Source of the DNA: Flavobacterium sp. SLB02
Lineage (GTDB): Bacteria > Bacteroidota > Bacteroidia > Flavobacteriales > Flavobacteriaceae
Assembly: GCF_009664855.1 (NCBI RefSeq)
Contig: NZ_CP045928.1
Location: 124,001 to 188,000 of the forward strand
DNA length: 64,000 bases
Reading direction: 5' to 3'
Shown one piece after another: positions 35,794-44,796 of this stretch. The notes under the pieces are model-generated. The model saw nothing but the letters and a program-made list of their open reading frames with translations, was not told the origin of the DNA and searched no databases. A program made the translations under genes and the position numbers. How positions within the stretch are numbered: the first letter of the stretch is position 1; each line of letters opens with the position of its first letter.

Positions 35794-36630
35794 CTATAAA
35801 TCTCTTTTTTTAAGCAATTTGTAAGAAAAAAGCATGAATAATAATGTCCATACTAAAACAATTACAATTGAAAGAATATGTACAGCATAATCTTTAGTGT
35901 TTTCGACTCCTATTTGTGTTCCTATACTTCTTATAATTGATAATCTTGTAAAAGGTTCAGTGATTAAATTTGACATTGCTTCCAGAGGAAGGAATTGTGT
36001 GATGTAACTTCCTGTATTGCTGTTTGGAAAAACTTTAAATACTAATATTCCTTTTAGGATCCACTCAAAAATACTCCAAACCAATAGAAAACCTAAAGCA
36101 AAAGCAGAACGTTTTACTAAAATTCCTAAAAACAAACAGAAAGAAAAGAATCCTGTCAATTTTACAAAAAAGGCTAAGAGATAATCTAAATCACTAAAAA
36201 CGATACCAAATTCAGTATAAGATGAAAACGAATATCCAAGAATTAAAGTCATTATAAAAACGAAAACGGTCGAGCCTAATGCAAAAAGTACAACGGTTAA
36301 GAATTTGGATAAAATAAATTCTTTTTTGCTTAAACCGTCAATTAAATTTTGTTTTAAAGTACCATAACTATATTCATTTGCCATCATTGACACAATAACA
36401 ATGGCTAGGAAAAATTTTAGCCAGGCGGCAACATAAGTATTAAACTGCCATATAAACGGAAAATTAAAAATTCCCATTTCTGACGGATCAATATGTATTG
36501 GACCTATATCAAATTTGATAGAAGCAATTAATGCAATGAACGAAAGTAAAATGAAATAGGTTAAAGTAAGGATGCGACTGGCTTTGTTTTTCCAGATTTT
36601 TTGTAATTCTATAGAGATAAGTCTGTTCAT
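35794..36630 (-). CDS. ABC-2 type transporter permease
   Basis: 278 residues with about six membrane segments (near 20-40, 62-82, 103-130, 145-170, 175-198 and 248-272). The start MNRLISIELQKIWKNKASR is typical of ABC-2 permeases that work with a separate ATPase. Starting 3 bases after the ATPase stop, it forms a two-gene unit. It may export a lipid, peptide or drug; the cargo cannot be told. Confidence 0.88.
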   Translation of the reverse strand: MNRLISIELQKIWKNKASRILTLTYFILLSFIALIASIKFDIGPIHIDPSEMGIFNFPFIWQFNTYVAAWLKFFLAIVIVSMMANEYSYGTLKQNLIDGLSKKEFILSKFLTVVLFALGSTVFVFIMTLILGYSFSSYTEFGIVFSDLDYLLAFFVKLTGFFSFCLFLGILVKRSAFALGFLLVWSIFEWILKGILVFKVFPNSNTGSYITQFLPLEAMSNLITEPFTRLSIIRSIGTQIGVENTKDYAVHILSIVIVLVWTLLFMLFSYKLLKKRDL

Positions 36631-36633
36631 GGT

Positions 36634-37545
36634 TTAGTTGTTTTGAGTAATGGCATTTTTGGTTAATTCTAAAAATTGAGCTTCTAAACTGTTTTTACGT
36701 TTTACTAAGTGGCTTAACGTAATGTTTTTAGAAAATAAAAACTGATTCAGTTCTGCTGCTGATAAATTTGATTTTAAATAAACCAAAATTTTCCCGTCCT
36801 CCTCTGTAATCCGGTCTATTGATGAATGTGTTGCCAGAACATTTTTTAGTGTTGCATTATCATCACACATAACTTCAAAGAAACCTTCATTTGCTGACAT
36901 TTCATCCACCGAGCCTGAATACAAAATTTCGCCTTTACGCAAAACAATCACATGCGAACATACTTTCTCTACTTCATCTAATAAGTGCGATGCCAGTAAA
37001 ATAGTAGTGCCCTGAGAAGCTATTTTTTTGATAATATCACGAATCTGGTGAATTCCCTGCGGATCTAAACCATTTGTAGGTTCATCTAAAATTAAAATTT
37101 CAGGGTCATTTAAAAGTGCCGATGCAATAGCCAAACGCTGCTTCATCCCTAATGAGAAAGTACTGAACTTACTGTCTTTTCTTTCAGTTAAACCAACTAA
37201 ATCCAGTTTTTCATTGATTTTAGTATAATTGATGCTTTTTATTTTGCAAACCAATTTCAGGTTTTCTTCGGCCGTCATGTACGGGTAAAAGTTAGGTCTT
37301 TCTATTATGGCGCCTACTTTTTTTAAGGCTTCATGAGTCTGAACCTTTCCTCCAAACCAGCTATAATTTCCTGATGTACGGTTTACAACATTTAGGACAA
37401 TTCCTAAAGTAGTCGATTTTCCACTTCCGTTAGGTCCCAAAATACCGTAAACACGGCCTTTTTGTATTTCAAAAGAAACATTTTTTAAGGCCTGAATGCG
37501 CCCGTATCTTTTATGCAGATTCTCAATAGTAAGTATGGTTTCCAA
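36634..37545 (-). CDS. ABC transporter ATP-binding protein
   Basis: 303 residues. Walker A LGPNGSGKST (36-45), signature region FSLGMKQRLAIA in place of LSGGQ (usual for this exporter group), Walker B EILILDEPTNGLDP, and switch His in LLASHLLDEVEKVC. A C-terminal extension of about 80 residues is typical of ABC-2 exporters. Partner of the adjacent permease. The start is TTG (37543-37545): an in-frame stop lies 15 bases further upstream and no ATG lies between, and the first beta-strand (ILTIENLHKRYG) begins at once. A TAAATTTG motif overlaps this start codon. Confidence 0.92.
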   Translation of the reverse strand: METILTIENLHKRYGRIQALKNVSFEIQKGRVYGILGPNGSGKSTTLGIVLNVVNRTSGNYSWFGGKVQTHEALKKVGAIIERPNFYPYMTAEENLKLVCKIKSINYTKINEKLDLVGLTERKDSKFSTFSLGMKQRLAIASALLNDPEILILDEPTNGLDPQGIHQIRDIIKKIASQGTTILLASHLLDEVEKVCSHVIVLRKGEILYSGSVDEMSANEGFFEVMCDDNATLKNVLATHSSIDRITEEDGKILVYLKSNLSAAELNQFLFSKNITLSHLVKRKNSLEAQFLELTKNAITQNN

Positions 37546-37614
37546 ATTTATTCGGTTTTAGTTTTAAGTATGACGATTCAACTTGTTTATTGTTACGCTA
37601 AATTTTATTTAATG

Positions 37615-37622
37615 TAAATTTG
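37615..37622 (+). promoter_or_regulatory. Promoter -7 element of the unknown gene at 37640
   Basis: TAAATTTG, 17 bases before the ATG at 37640. Confidence 0.55.
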
Positions 37623-37639
37623 TAATAAAGATATTCAAA

Positions 37640-38692
37640 ATGAGCGAACCTTTAATGGTTTTAAAAAAACCATCGTACCCTTTGACACCAGCTCTTTTAA
37701 GTTATCTAGACCGATACGAGCGTATATCGAAGGTATCTGTGTTCTATGATGATTTATTGCGATTTTCCGGTGCCATAAATTTATATGATAAAAACGGAGT
37801 AGATACTTTGTGGACTCGTGTTTATTATGGAGAGTTTGACCGCGAAGAAATTGATTTGAATTTAAAAAAGATTTATTCGCTGTTGCATTCCGATGGTAAC
37901 AATGATATTATTCAGTATCTAAATGTCGATGCTATCGATTTTTGCACCTTTGGAAACTCAAAGCCTTTTAGGGTAAAAGTCCGTAATATTCTCAATGACA
38001 ACTACGTTCATTTTTATATAAAAAAAGCCGATGCTTCACGAATTTACGGATTAGAATTGGAAGACATTTTATCTCCGGATAAAATAAATTTTTTAGTTTT
38101 TGGTGACACTCTGATCGAAGAACATATCGTAGGAATTCCGGGTGATATTTTTATGGAAACGTTGCTTCATACTTCTACCGAAACAGAAAAATCTCAAATA
38201 GCAAAAGAGTTTGTGAAATTTAATGAGCGTTGTATGATTAGGCTTTTGGGCGATATGCGTTCGTATAATTATGTAATTGTCCCAATTCATGATTTTGACC
38301 AGGTAGTCTATAGAATTCGTGCCATAGATTTTGATCAGCAATGTTATGAGGGGAATTTTAAAGTCTATCGTCCGCAGTTTTTTAAAGAGAACTATCAGAT
38401 GATGAAACTTATTAAAGAAAAATTAGAGGACCGTTCTGTTATTCAGTATAAAGATGAAGAAAGAGCCATTTTGGCCAAACGAATTCATTCTGCCGAAGCC
38501 AGGATTACAAAATTATTGAATATCATGTGTCACGATACCATTTCGACAGTAGATCATTTAAATCAGCTAAAAATGGAATTGTACCGTTATACCAACGATA
38601 TGAAGTTTAAAAATGCCAAATCGATGGGGCATGTCATGTTTGCGGCTTTTGAGTTTATTACGCGCAATTTTAAAAACACACATTTAATCTAG
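37640..38692 (+). CDS. Conserved-looking cytoplasmic protein, function unknown
   Basis: 350 residues; I do not recognise a family. No signal peptide or membrane segment. The N-terminal half is mixed alpha/beta (YDDLLRFSGAINLYDKNGVDTLWTRVYYG). The middle has HIVGIPGDIFMETLL (about 160-175) and IRAIDFDQQCYEGNFKVYRPQ near 226-246. The C-terminal 100 residues are helical and charged (AKRIHSAEARITKLLNIMCHD). Normal codon use and its own promoter suggest a real, core gene. IDFD followed by a short charged stretch faintly recalls kinase-like folds, but this is not enough to call. Confidence 0.7.
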   Translation: MSEPLMVLKKPSYPLTPALLSYLDRYERISKVSVFYDDLLRFSGAINLYDKNGVDTLWTRVYYGEFDREEIDLNLKKIYSLLHSDGNNDIIQYLNVDAIDFCTFGNSKPFRVKVRNILNDNYVHFYIKKADASRIYGLELEDILSPDKINFLVFGDTLIEEHIVGIPGDIFMETLLHTSTETEKSQIAKEFVKFNERCMIRLLGDMRSYNYVIVPIHDFDQVVYRIRAIDFDQQCYEGNFKVYRPQFFKENYQMMKLIKEKLEDRSVIQYKDEERAILAKRIHSAEARITKLLNIMCHDTISTVDHLNQLKMELYRYTNDMKFKNAKSMGHVMFAAFEFITRNFKNTHLI

Positions 38693-38697
38693 TTTTT

Positions 38698-38770
38698 AGC
38701 CACAGATTAAACGGATTCTTTTAAAATATTAACTTTGATAAAATCATTTTTAATCATTTAATCTGTGGCT
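38698..38770. repeat. Inverted repeat between two rightward genes
   Basis: AGCCACAGATTAAA (38698-38711) faces TTTAATCTGTGGCT (38757-38770), a perfect 14-bp stem with a 45-base loop. It belongs to the same word family as 20531-20642 and 39732-39781. It lies in the 99-base gap before the beta-propeller lipoprotein gene. Confidence 0.8.
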
Positions 38771-38791
38771 AGAAAAATAAAAAATAATCAT

Positions 38792-39652
38792 ATGAAAAAG
38801 TTTTTTTTACTTGGGATTTCTATTGCTTTACTAGCTTGTCAGCAACAATCAACGGCTGAATTCAAGACGCTTTATTCGCTTCCTAAAAAATTAAAAGAAG
38901 TTTCAGGCATTACTTATTTCCCAGAAACCAAACTGCTTTATACTTTAGAAGACAGCGGCAATAAAAATGCAATCTATGCCATAAATTCGCAAGGTAAAGT
39001 GGCTAAAACAATTACAATCACAAACGCCACAAACGTAGATTGGGAAGATATTACTAAAGATAAAACCGGAAATATCTACATTGGTGATTTTGGGAATAAT
39101 GATAATGAACGTAGAGATTTGTGCATTTACAAAGTCAATAAAAATCAATTGAATAAAGATGCGGCTGTAGCCGAATATAAAGTTTCATTTTCGTATCCGG
39201 AACAAACTGAATTTCCTCCAAAGAAAAAAGAACTGTTTTATGATGTTGAAGGTTTTTTTGAACACGGAAATTACTTTTACCTTTTTACAAAAAACCGTAG
39301 CAAAAATTTCGACGGAACCGCTTTTATATACAAAATTCTAAACGCTCCGGGAACTCAAAAAGCAACTAAAATAGGTGAATTTAAAACCTGTGATAATTAC
39401 AATCATTGTGTCCTGACAAGTGCTACAATTAGTCCCGATGGGAAAAAAGTAGTTTTGTTAAGCCATGATAAAATTGTTTTATTTAAAGATTTCAAAGGAG
39501 ACTTATTTCATAAAGGATCTCAAACCGAAATCAAACTAAATCACTTCTCGCAAAAAGAAGCCATAGTTTTCAAAGACAACAACACATTATTGATTGCCGA
39601 CGAAAAAACAAACAAAGTAGGAGGAAACGTTTACGAGTTTAAGCTAAAGTAG
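38792..39652 (+). CDS. Lipoprotein with beta-propeller-like repeats, function unknown
   Basis: 286 residues from the ATG at 38792, which opens a proper lipoprotein signal (MKKFFLLGISIALLAC, Cys16); a GTG 27 bases earlier lies in the inverted repeat and is unlikely. The body has strand repeats typical of a propeller: LKEVSGITYFPETKLLYTLED, VDWEDITKDKTGNIYIGDFGNN, LTSATISPDGKKVVLLSHD. It resembles SdiA-regulated or esterase-like propeller proteins in outline. It should sit in the periplasm or at the outer membrane. It starts 100 bases after the preceding gene, and five octamer repeats begin just after its stop. Confidence 0.75.
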   Translation: MKKFFLLGISIALLACQQQSTAEFKTLYSLPKKLKEVSGITYFPETKLLYTLEDSGNKNAIYAINSQGKVAKTITITNATNVDWEDITKDKTGNIYIGDFGNNDNERRDLCIYKVNKNQLNKDAAVAEYKVSFSYPEQTEFPPKKKELFYDVEGFFEHGNYFYLFTKNRSKNFDGTAFIYKILNAPGTQKATKIGEFKTCDNYNHCVLTSATISPDGKKVVLLSHDKIVLFKDFKGDLFHKGSQTEIKLNHFSQKEAIVFKDNNTLLIADEKTNKVGGNVYEFKLK

Positions 39653-39658
39653 TTTAAG

Positions 39659-39698
39659 CTGCTGAGTTGCTAAGACTCTAAGCTACTAAATTTCTAAG
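39659..39698 (+). repeat. Five tandem CTAAG-type octamers
   Basis: Five contiguous 8-base units of the form N3-CTAAG with small variation (for example TTGCTAAG and ACTCTAAG; one is CTGCTGAG, one CTACTAAA) start 7 bases after the lipoprotein stop. Confidence 0.8.
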
Positions 39699-39731
39699 TT
39701 TAAAATAAGAAAGCATCTCATCAAAAAAATT

Positions 39732-39781
39732 AGCCACGAATTCACGAATTATTATTATAAATAATTCGTGAATTCGTGGCT
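39732..39781. terminator. Perfect 22-bp hairpin between convergent genes
   Basis: The arm 39732-39753 (AGCCACGAATTCACGAATT and three more bases) pairs perfectly with 39760-39781 around a 6-base loop; an A-run precedes and T-rich sequence follows. It lies between convergent genes and could end transcripts from both sides. The arm itself contains CACGAATT twice in tandem. Confidence 0.75.
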
Positions 39782-39844
39782 TTGTCCCTTTGTCCCTTTG
39801 TCCCTTTGTCCCTTTGTCCCTTTGTCCCTTTGCAACTTTGAACC
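39781..39844 (-). repeat. Tandem octamer array TTTGTCCC x6 plus two variants
   Basis: Six exact copies of TTTGTCCC (39781-39828) are followed by the variants TTTGCAAC and TTTGAACC. On the minus strand the units read N3-CAAAG (GGACAAAG). The array ends next to the stop of the 1244-residue protein gene. Confidence 0.95.
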
Positions 39845-39848
39845 TTTC

Positions 39849-42800
39849 CTAAAAGCTATATGCCGCTCCAAAAATAACCCTTCCTTCTTCGTCAGGAGAT
39901 TTAAAATAAGAAACTCTCGCAGTTAAAACATTTATGGCGTTCATCCAGATTCCTCCACCATAATCCTGATGCCATTTTCTTGAATTTTCACCATCAAGCC
40001 AAACTCTTCCGTAATCAAAACCACCCAGAATTCCATAAGTTAAAGGAGCAATTGTTTTTCGGATTTTACCAATGCTTAATCGTAAATCTGTGCTTTGAGA
40101 GAAATAAGAACTTCCTAGAAAGCGCTCATTTCTATAACCGCGTAAATCAGTATCTCCACCTAAAGTAGCGCCTTGATAAAATTCGTAATTGTTGTTTAGA
40201 ATCGCTTTTCCTTTTAAAATTGTAGCTAATACTAAATTTCCGTTGTGATCGATTTTATGAGTAAATCCTAAGAAACTTTCAATGGTAGGAAAATTTTGTT
40301 TCGTGTTATCTAAGTTAGAAAGCCATGTTGCCGAAGCCATAAAAGCAACACCTAAAGTAGGTTTTGCAGCAAAATCAGCATTTTTAAATAGATATTTAAT
40401 TTTTGCACCACCATAAACCTGACTATCAAAAACAATTGGGTTAATGATATTTGGAGTATCAATGTATCTGTTATCTGTTTCTTCAACTCTCATTTGTTGT
40501 AACATGGGCTGAATACTAAACTCACTTCCGTATCTGCCAACGTGTCTAATAGCTCCGTAAAGATTAAATTTCTGAATACGAACCCTATTGTAATCCATTC
40601 CAAATTCTTCAGTATTATTTACCGATTCATTTCCGTATCCAAAATAGTTTACTGCAAAGTTTGGAGTTGTATATTGCGATTCAACATCAATAACCCATTT
40701 ACCTAACAAACCAGGAAAATGCGCTACATAATTAAACTCTAAACCTCCTGTTGCAAAATAATAAAAAGCATTTAATACGTGTCGTTGCGTATACGGATTC
40801 TGTTTGAAATTGTTTACCGTATAATTTAAATTAATACCCACTTTTACACCATCATCAGGATTAAAACCAATGTTTGGCAGACCGGATACCACATTGTATT
40901 TAGGTTTTTCGTAATTGTATAAGTTCACATCGTAATCATCTGTTAGTTGTGTTCTTGTTTTAGCATCCAGATTATAGGTGTTCTCTTTAGATTTAAAATC
41001 ATACACAATTACTTTTTTACCGTTTTCGATGTTGTACGTGTCATTGTTCTGACCGCCAATCAAACGAATTTTAATGTTTGATTTCTGATTTCCTTTTACC
41101 TCAAAAACATCATTATCATCTAAACCATAAATCCAAAGATTTTTAGTTTTAGAATCCGTTACCGTTTTCGTGTAAACTAATTCATCGCCTTCTTTTTTAA
41201 CTCTAAAAACCTGAATTTCGATGCTTTTTTTAGCATTATGATTAATAACGAATTTGTCTTTTTTATCTGTTCCGGCAATCATTACCGTATGGCTTAAAAC
41301 ATCAAAATACTCCGAAGCATATTTTTGAAGATCTTTCTTTCTGTTTTTTAATTTTTTCTTGATGTCTTCAATCGTTGCGTCCTGAACTTCTTTTGGTAAG
41401 TTTTTAAAAGCTTTATCGATATCACTATCCGATAAATTTTCCTGAATATATTTGGCCTGAGCGATCCAGTCCTTTTCTTCAGCAGTTCTTAAAAATGCTA
41501 AATCCATAGGGTAAGGTTCTCTGTTAAGCCACTTTACATTATCAATTTTATTTTTGAAAGTTCGCATATGGCGAAGTGCAGGAATATTCATTAAAAGAGA
41601 AAGTAAAGTTCCGTCGTATTTTACAAAAGCCTGATCACGGTCACGAGGAATTGGCTCATAAAGCACTTTATTGCCTTTTTTATGCTCTGCCCAACGCCAT
41701 TGATCACTATGTCTGTCCCAATCGCCAATAAGCATATCAAACAAACGCGCTTTCATATAAGCATCTTCATCAACGCTGTATTTTTCGTCTTTATGAAGAT
41801 TTTTCATCATATCCTCAGTACTAATAATATCAGTTGGATTACCAAAATTTTTAGCATCCAAATGATTATCAGCTGGTCTTTCTTCGACCATATAAAGCTG
41901 ATCTCCAAAGTTCGAGTTAAACTCTTTTAAACCGTTTTGTTTTGGAATATAATATAGAACTGGATTGGTATGCGGTAAACCAATCTGGTCTGCCATACTG
42001 CCAATGGCAAATGTAGTATAAGGATGAGAAGTGGTGTAGAAATCAAATAAGAAGTTCTCTGCATATGTATCTTCAAAATCATTAACCACATATTGATCTT
42101 TAAAAGCTACTGACTGCAAAAATACGGTGGCACTTTTTTTCAGGGCACGCATTACATATTCTCTTCCTTTGGGATCAGACACTCTTAACGATACAGATTG
42201 ATGTCCTCCGCCTTCGCGAATAGGTTTCAGACCGCCCATTAAAGTATCTAAAGTAGCTGTTTTAGCTTCTATTGGCAAGCTGTAATACTTTCTGTAATGA
42301 TTTCCGAATAAGAATTTATGAAAAATACTCTTTTTGGTCATTTTATCAGAATAAATAGAAGTGGTAACAGTGGCGGGAAACTTATTATCAACCGTTGCTG
42401 CCCAATTAATTTCTTTTGCCTTTATAATTTCATGTTCAAAAAGTAATTTTTCTTTATTGTTTTCATTTCCAAAAAACGAAACTTTAGCATCACCGCTTTT
42501 AAACAAAGTTAAGGTGGCGTAACCATTTCCGCCATAAGAGAATTCATTAGGATTTATCGCTCTTGCCGCTTCAGATTTTGATCCTGCACCGCTAATAATT
42601 TGCTGAATATTTTCTTTGTTAACATACTGAAGATTATGATCGTGTCCGGAAACTACAATTACGTTTTTCTGTTTTTGCAAAAGGGTTTTAATTCGTTTTG
42701 CATAAATAGTATATTGCTTGTTTTGAATATCCTGCGGACTTGCTCCGGATGTTTTACGTAACAAGTTGATAAAAGAACCAATTATAGGCAATGGTATTTT

Positions 42801-43583
42801 TTGTTCTAGTGGGAATAATTGTTTTTCTAAAGAAAATTGCCCGCCGTGAGTTCCGTTGCTCATCAAAGGATGGTGAATAGCAAGAACAACTGTTTTTTCC
42901 TGATTTTTATTTAAGATATTTTCTAACTGATCAAAAAAATCTTCTCTCGTTTTAATGTCGCAATCGTCATTAATAGTAGGGTGATTATCCCAGTTTTCCA
43001 GAAACCATTCACTGTCAACAGTAATTAGTGTCGTAGTACTGTCAATTTTTACATCTTCGATCGCGCACCCTTTTCTAGGCAAAAAAGCCTTTTTGTCATT
43101 TAAATATTTCGTTACAAAATTCGCCTGGCGTTCCAGACCTTTTATACCATTATACCAATCGTGATTACCCGGAATAACAATTGTTTTTCCTTTAAAACCT
43201 TTAGTAAGTTTTAGTTGGTTGGTCAATTTTGTTTCGGCCAAAGCTTTCTCTGCGGCATTATCATCGCTGGGAAAACCTTTAGGATAAATATTATCTCCTA
43301 AAAAAAGTAAGGTTGCTTTTTTATTCGATTTTTTCAATTTTTGATGCAATAATTCAAGCGTTTGTTGTGCCTGTTCCTCATCTGCATTTCCGGCATCTCC
43401 AACTAAATAAATTGTGTGTGCAATTTTTATAGTATCAGTTGCGTTTTCCGTTTCGTTAGCACTAACATTTTTTCCATATTGCGCTTTATGTGTCGCACAG
43501 GAATAGACCAGTAGCAATACAACTATTGCCAAAGACCGGTTTTTAATTTTAGTAATAAAATGATTATCCAAAAACAATTTCAT
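39849..43583 (-). CDS. Lipoprotein: metallophosphoesterase, kinase-like region and outer-membrane barrel
   Basis: 1244 residues. Lipoprotein signal with Cys29 (VYSC). Residues about 57-370 form a calcineurin-like phosphoesterase with all metal motifs: LVGDAGNAD, LFLGDNIYP, IPGNHDWYNG, AIHHPL and VSGHDHN. Residues about 446-660 look like a protein- or lipid-kinase fold: a Gly-rich REGGGHQSVSLRV, a Lys-containing strand YVMRALKK, then MLIGDWDRHSDQW (Asp621/Asp623) and PRDRDQAF (Asp648/Asp650). A helical part follows, then a beta part with an LIGGQNNDTY motif (841-850). From about 900 to the end runs a BamA/TamA-like surface-antigen barrel that ends GAAYSF. The phosphoesterase and barrel are secure; the kinase-like call is my inference. 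It starts 28 bases from the divergent HD gene. Confidence 0.88.
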   Translation of the reverse strand: MKLFLDNHFITKIKNRSLAIVVLLLVYSCATHKAQYGKNVSANETENATDTIKIAHTIYLVGDAGNADEEQAQQTLELLHQKLKKSNKKATLLFLGDNIYPKGFPSDDNAAEKALAETKLTNQLKLTKGFKGKTIVIPGNHDWYNGIKGLERQANFVTKYLNDKKAFLPRKGCAIEDVKIDSTTTLITVDSEWFLENWDNHPTINDDCDIKTREDFFDQLENILNKNQEKTVVLAIHHPLMSNGTHGGQFSLEKQLFPLEQKIPLPIIGSFINLLRKTSGASPQDIQNKQYTIYAKRIKTLLQKQKNVIVVSGHDHNLQYVNKENIQQIISGAGSKSEAARAINPNEFSYGGNGYATLTLFKSGDAKVSFFGNENNKEKLLFEHEIIKAKEINWAATVDNKFPATVTTSIYSDKMTKKSIFHKFLFGNHYRKYYSLPIEAKTATLDTLMGGLKPIREGGGHQSVSLRVSDPKGREYVMRALKKSATVFLQSVAFKDQYVVNDFEDTYAENFLFDFYTTSHPYTTFAIGSMADQIGLPHTNPVLYYIPKQNGLKEFNSNFGDQLYMVEERPADNHLDAKNFGNPTDIISTEDMMKNLHKDEKYSVDEDAYMKARLFDMLIGDWDRHSDQWRWAEHKKGNKVLYEPIPRDRDQAFVKYDGTLLSLLMNIPALRHMRTFKNKIDNVKWLNREPYPMDLAFLRTAEEKDWIAQAKYIQENLSDSDIDKAFKNLPKEVQDATIEDIKKKLKNRKKDLQKYASEYFDVLSHTVMIAGTDKKDKFVINHNAKKSIEIQVFRVKKEGDELVYTKTVTDSKTKNLWIYGLDDNDVFEVKGNQKSNIKIRLIGGQNNDTYNIENGKKVIVYDFKSKENTYNLDAKTRTQLTDDYDVNLYNYEKPKYNVVSGLPNIGFNPDDGVKVGINLNYTVNNFKQNPYTQRHVLNAFYYFATGGLEFNYVAHFPGLLGKWVIDVESQYTTPNFAVNYFGYGNESVNNTEEFGMDYNRVRIQKFNLYGAIRHVGRYGSEFSIQPMLQQMRVEETDNRYIDTPNIINPIVFDSQVYGGAKIKYLFKNADFAAKPTLGVAFMASATWLSNLDNTKQNFPTIESFLGFTHKIDHNGNLVLATILKGKAILNNNYEFYQGATLGGDTDLRGYRNERFLGSSYFSQSTDLRLSIGKIRKTIAPLTYGILGGFDYGRVWLDGENSRKWHQDYGGGIWMNAINVLTARVSYFKSPDEEGRVIFGAAYSF

Positions 43584-43611
43584 AATTTAGTGGTATATAA
43601 AACAATTCTCC

Positions 43612-44790
43612 ATGAATCTAGTAGAACAATCAGAAGATTTCGTCAGTAATTTACTCAAAGATAAACTTTCTAATCTATATTCTTATCATAATTTTAACCA
43701 TACTTTCACCGTAGTAAATGCTGTTAAAGAGCTATGCAAAAAGGAAGACGTGAGTAGTGATGATAAAGAAATACTTTTGGTGGCTGCCTGGTTTCATGAT
43801 ACAGGTTATATTGATGGTTATGAAAATCATGAACAGGAAAGTGTGAAAATTGCTACAGCTTTTTTGAAAGAAAAAGGACAATCTGATGAATTTATAGCGA
43901 GTGTTTCTAATTTGATTATGGCTACCGTAAAAGAATATGTTCCCAAAACACATTTAGAAAAAATAATTAAAGACGCAGATTTTTCGCATCTAGTTGGAGC
44001 AGAGTATGAAACAACCTGCGAATTGTTGCGAATTGAACTAAAAAATACCTGGAAACTGGATTTTTCTAATGTCGAATGGGCAAAAGAAAATTTGAATTTT
44101 TTAATGAACAAACATCGTTTTTATACCGATTATGCACTTAGAAAATGGCAGCCTCTAAAAGAAAAAAATTTACTCCTTGTTCAGAAGAGATTTGAAAAAC
44201 AAAAAAAGAAAGAAGCTGATAAAATAGAAGAAGAAATTAAAAAGAAAGATAAAATCGAAAAACCGGATCGTGGTGTCGATACTTTGTTTCGTGTTACTTT
44301 AGGAAATCACACGCGTTTAAGCGGAATTGCCGATAGTAAAGCCAATATTTTATTGTCTGTAAATGCAATTATTATTTCGATTGCACTTTCGTCGATTATT
44401 CCAAAATTAGACAGCCCGAAGAATGCACATTTAGTGATTCCAACTTTTATAATGCTGATGTCAAGCGTTATTACGATAATTTTTGCGATTCTTTCGACCA
44501 GACCAAAAGTTACTTCAGGAGTTTTTACCAGAGAAGATATCGAGAACAAAAAGATTAATCTGTTGTTTTTTGGGAATTTCTATAAGATGCCTTTAGAAGA
44601 ATACGACTGGGCAATGAATGAAATGATGAAAGATCGTGATTATCTCTATTCGAACATGATCAAAGATTTGTATTACCTGGGATTGGTTTTGCAGCGTAAA
44701 TACAACTTGTTGCGCATTGCTTACAACTTTTTCATGATTGGTATCATTGTAACTGTTGTTGCTTTTGTAATCGCTTTTAAATCAATTTAA
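43612..44790 (+). CDS. HD phosphohydrolase fused to a PycTM (Pycsar effector) membrane domain
   Basis: 392 residues. The N-terminal HD domain (about 10-180) has YHNFNHTFTVV (His30), AWFHDTGY (His62, Asp63), NHEQES (His73) and DADFSHL (Asp121/Asp123), so metal-dependent phosphohydrolase activity is likely, probably on a nucleotide. A charged coiled-coil follows (about 185-222). The C-terminal part (about 226-392) fits the Pycsar effector transmembrane domain: DTLFRVTLGNHTRLSGIADSKANILL, two membrane helices (about 243-265 and 277-302), and a third near the end (370-390). No cyclase gene is adjacent. It may tie nucleotide turnover to membrane permeability, or be a housekeeping relative. Confidence 0.85.
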   Translation: MNLVEQSEDFVSNLLKDKLSNLYSYHNFNHTFTVVNAVKELCKKEDVSSDDKEILLVAAWFHDTGYIDGYENHEQESVKIATAFLKEKGQSDEFIASVSNLIMATVKEYVPKTHLEKIIKDADFSHLVGAEYETTCELLRIELKNTWKLDFSNVEWAKENLNFLMNKHRFYTDYALRKWQPLKEKNLLLVQKRFEKQKKKEADKIEEEIKKKDKIEKPDRGVDTLFRVTLGNHTRLSGIADSKANILLSVNAIIISIALSSIIPKLDSPKNAHLVIPTFIMLMSSVITIIFAILSTRPKVTSGVFTREDIENKKINLLFFGNFYKMPLEEYDWAMNEMMKDRDYLYSNMIKDLYYLGLVLQRKYNLLRIAYNFFMIGIIVTVVAFVIAFKSI

Positions 44791-44796
44791 TTAAAA

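Noticed and set aside
39781..39844. Tandem repeat that could suggest a CRISPR array
   Set aside because: Units are 8 bases with no spacers, and there are no cas genes.
43612..44790. Calling a complete Pycsar defence operon
   Set aside because: No nucleotide cyclase gene is adjacent on either side, so only the PycTM domain can be claimed.
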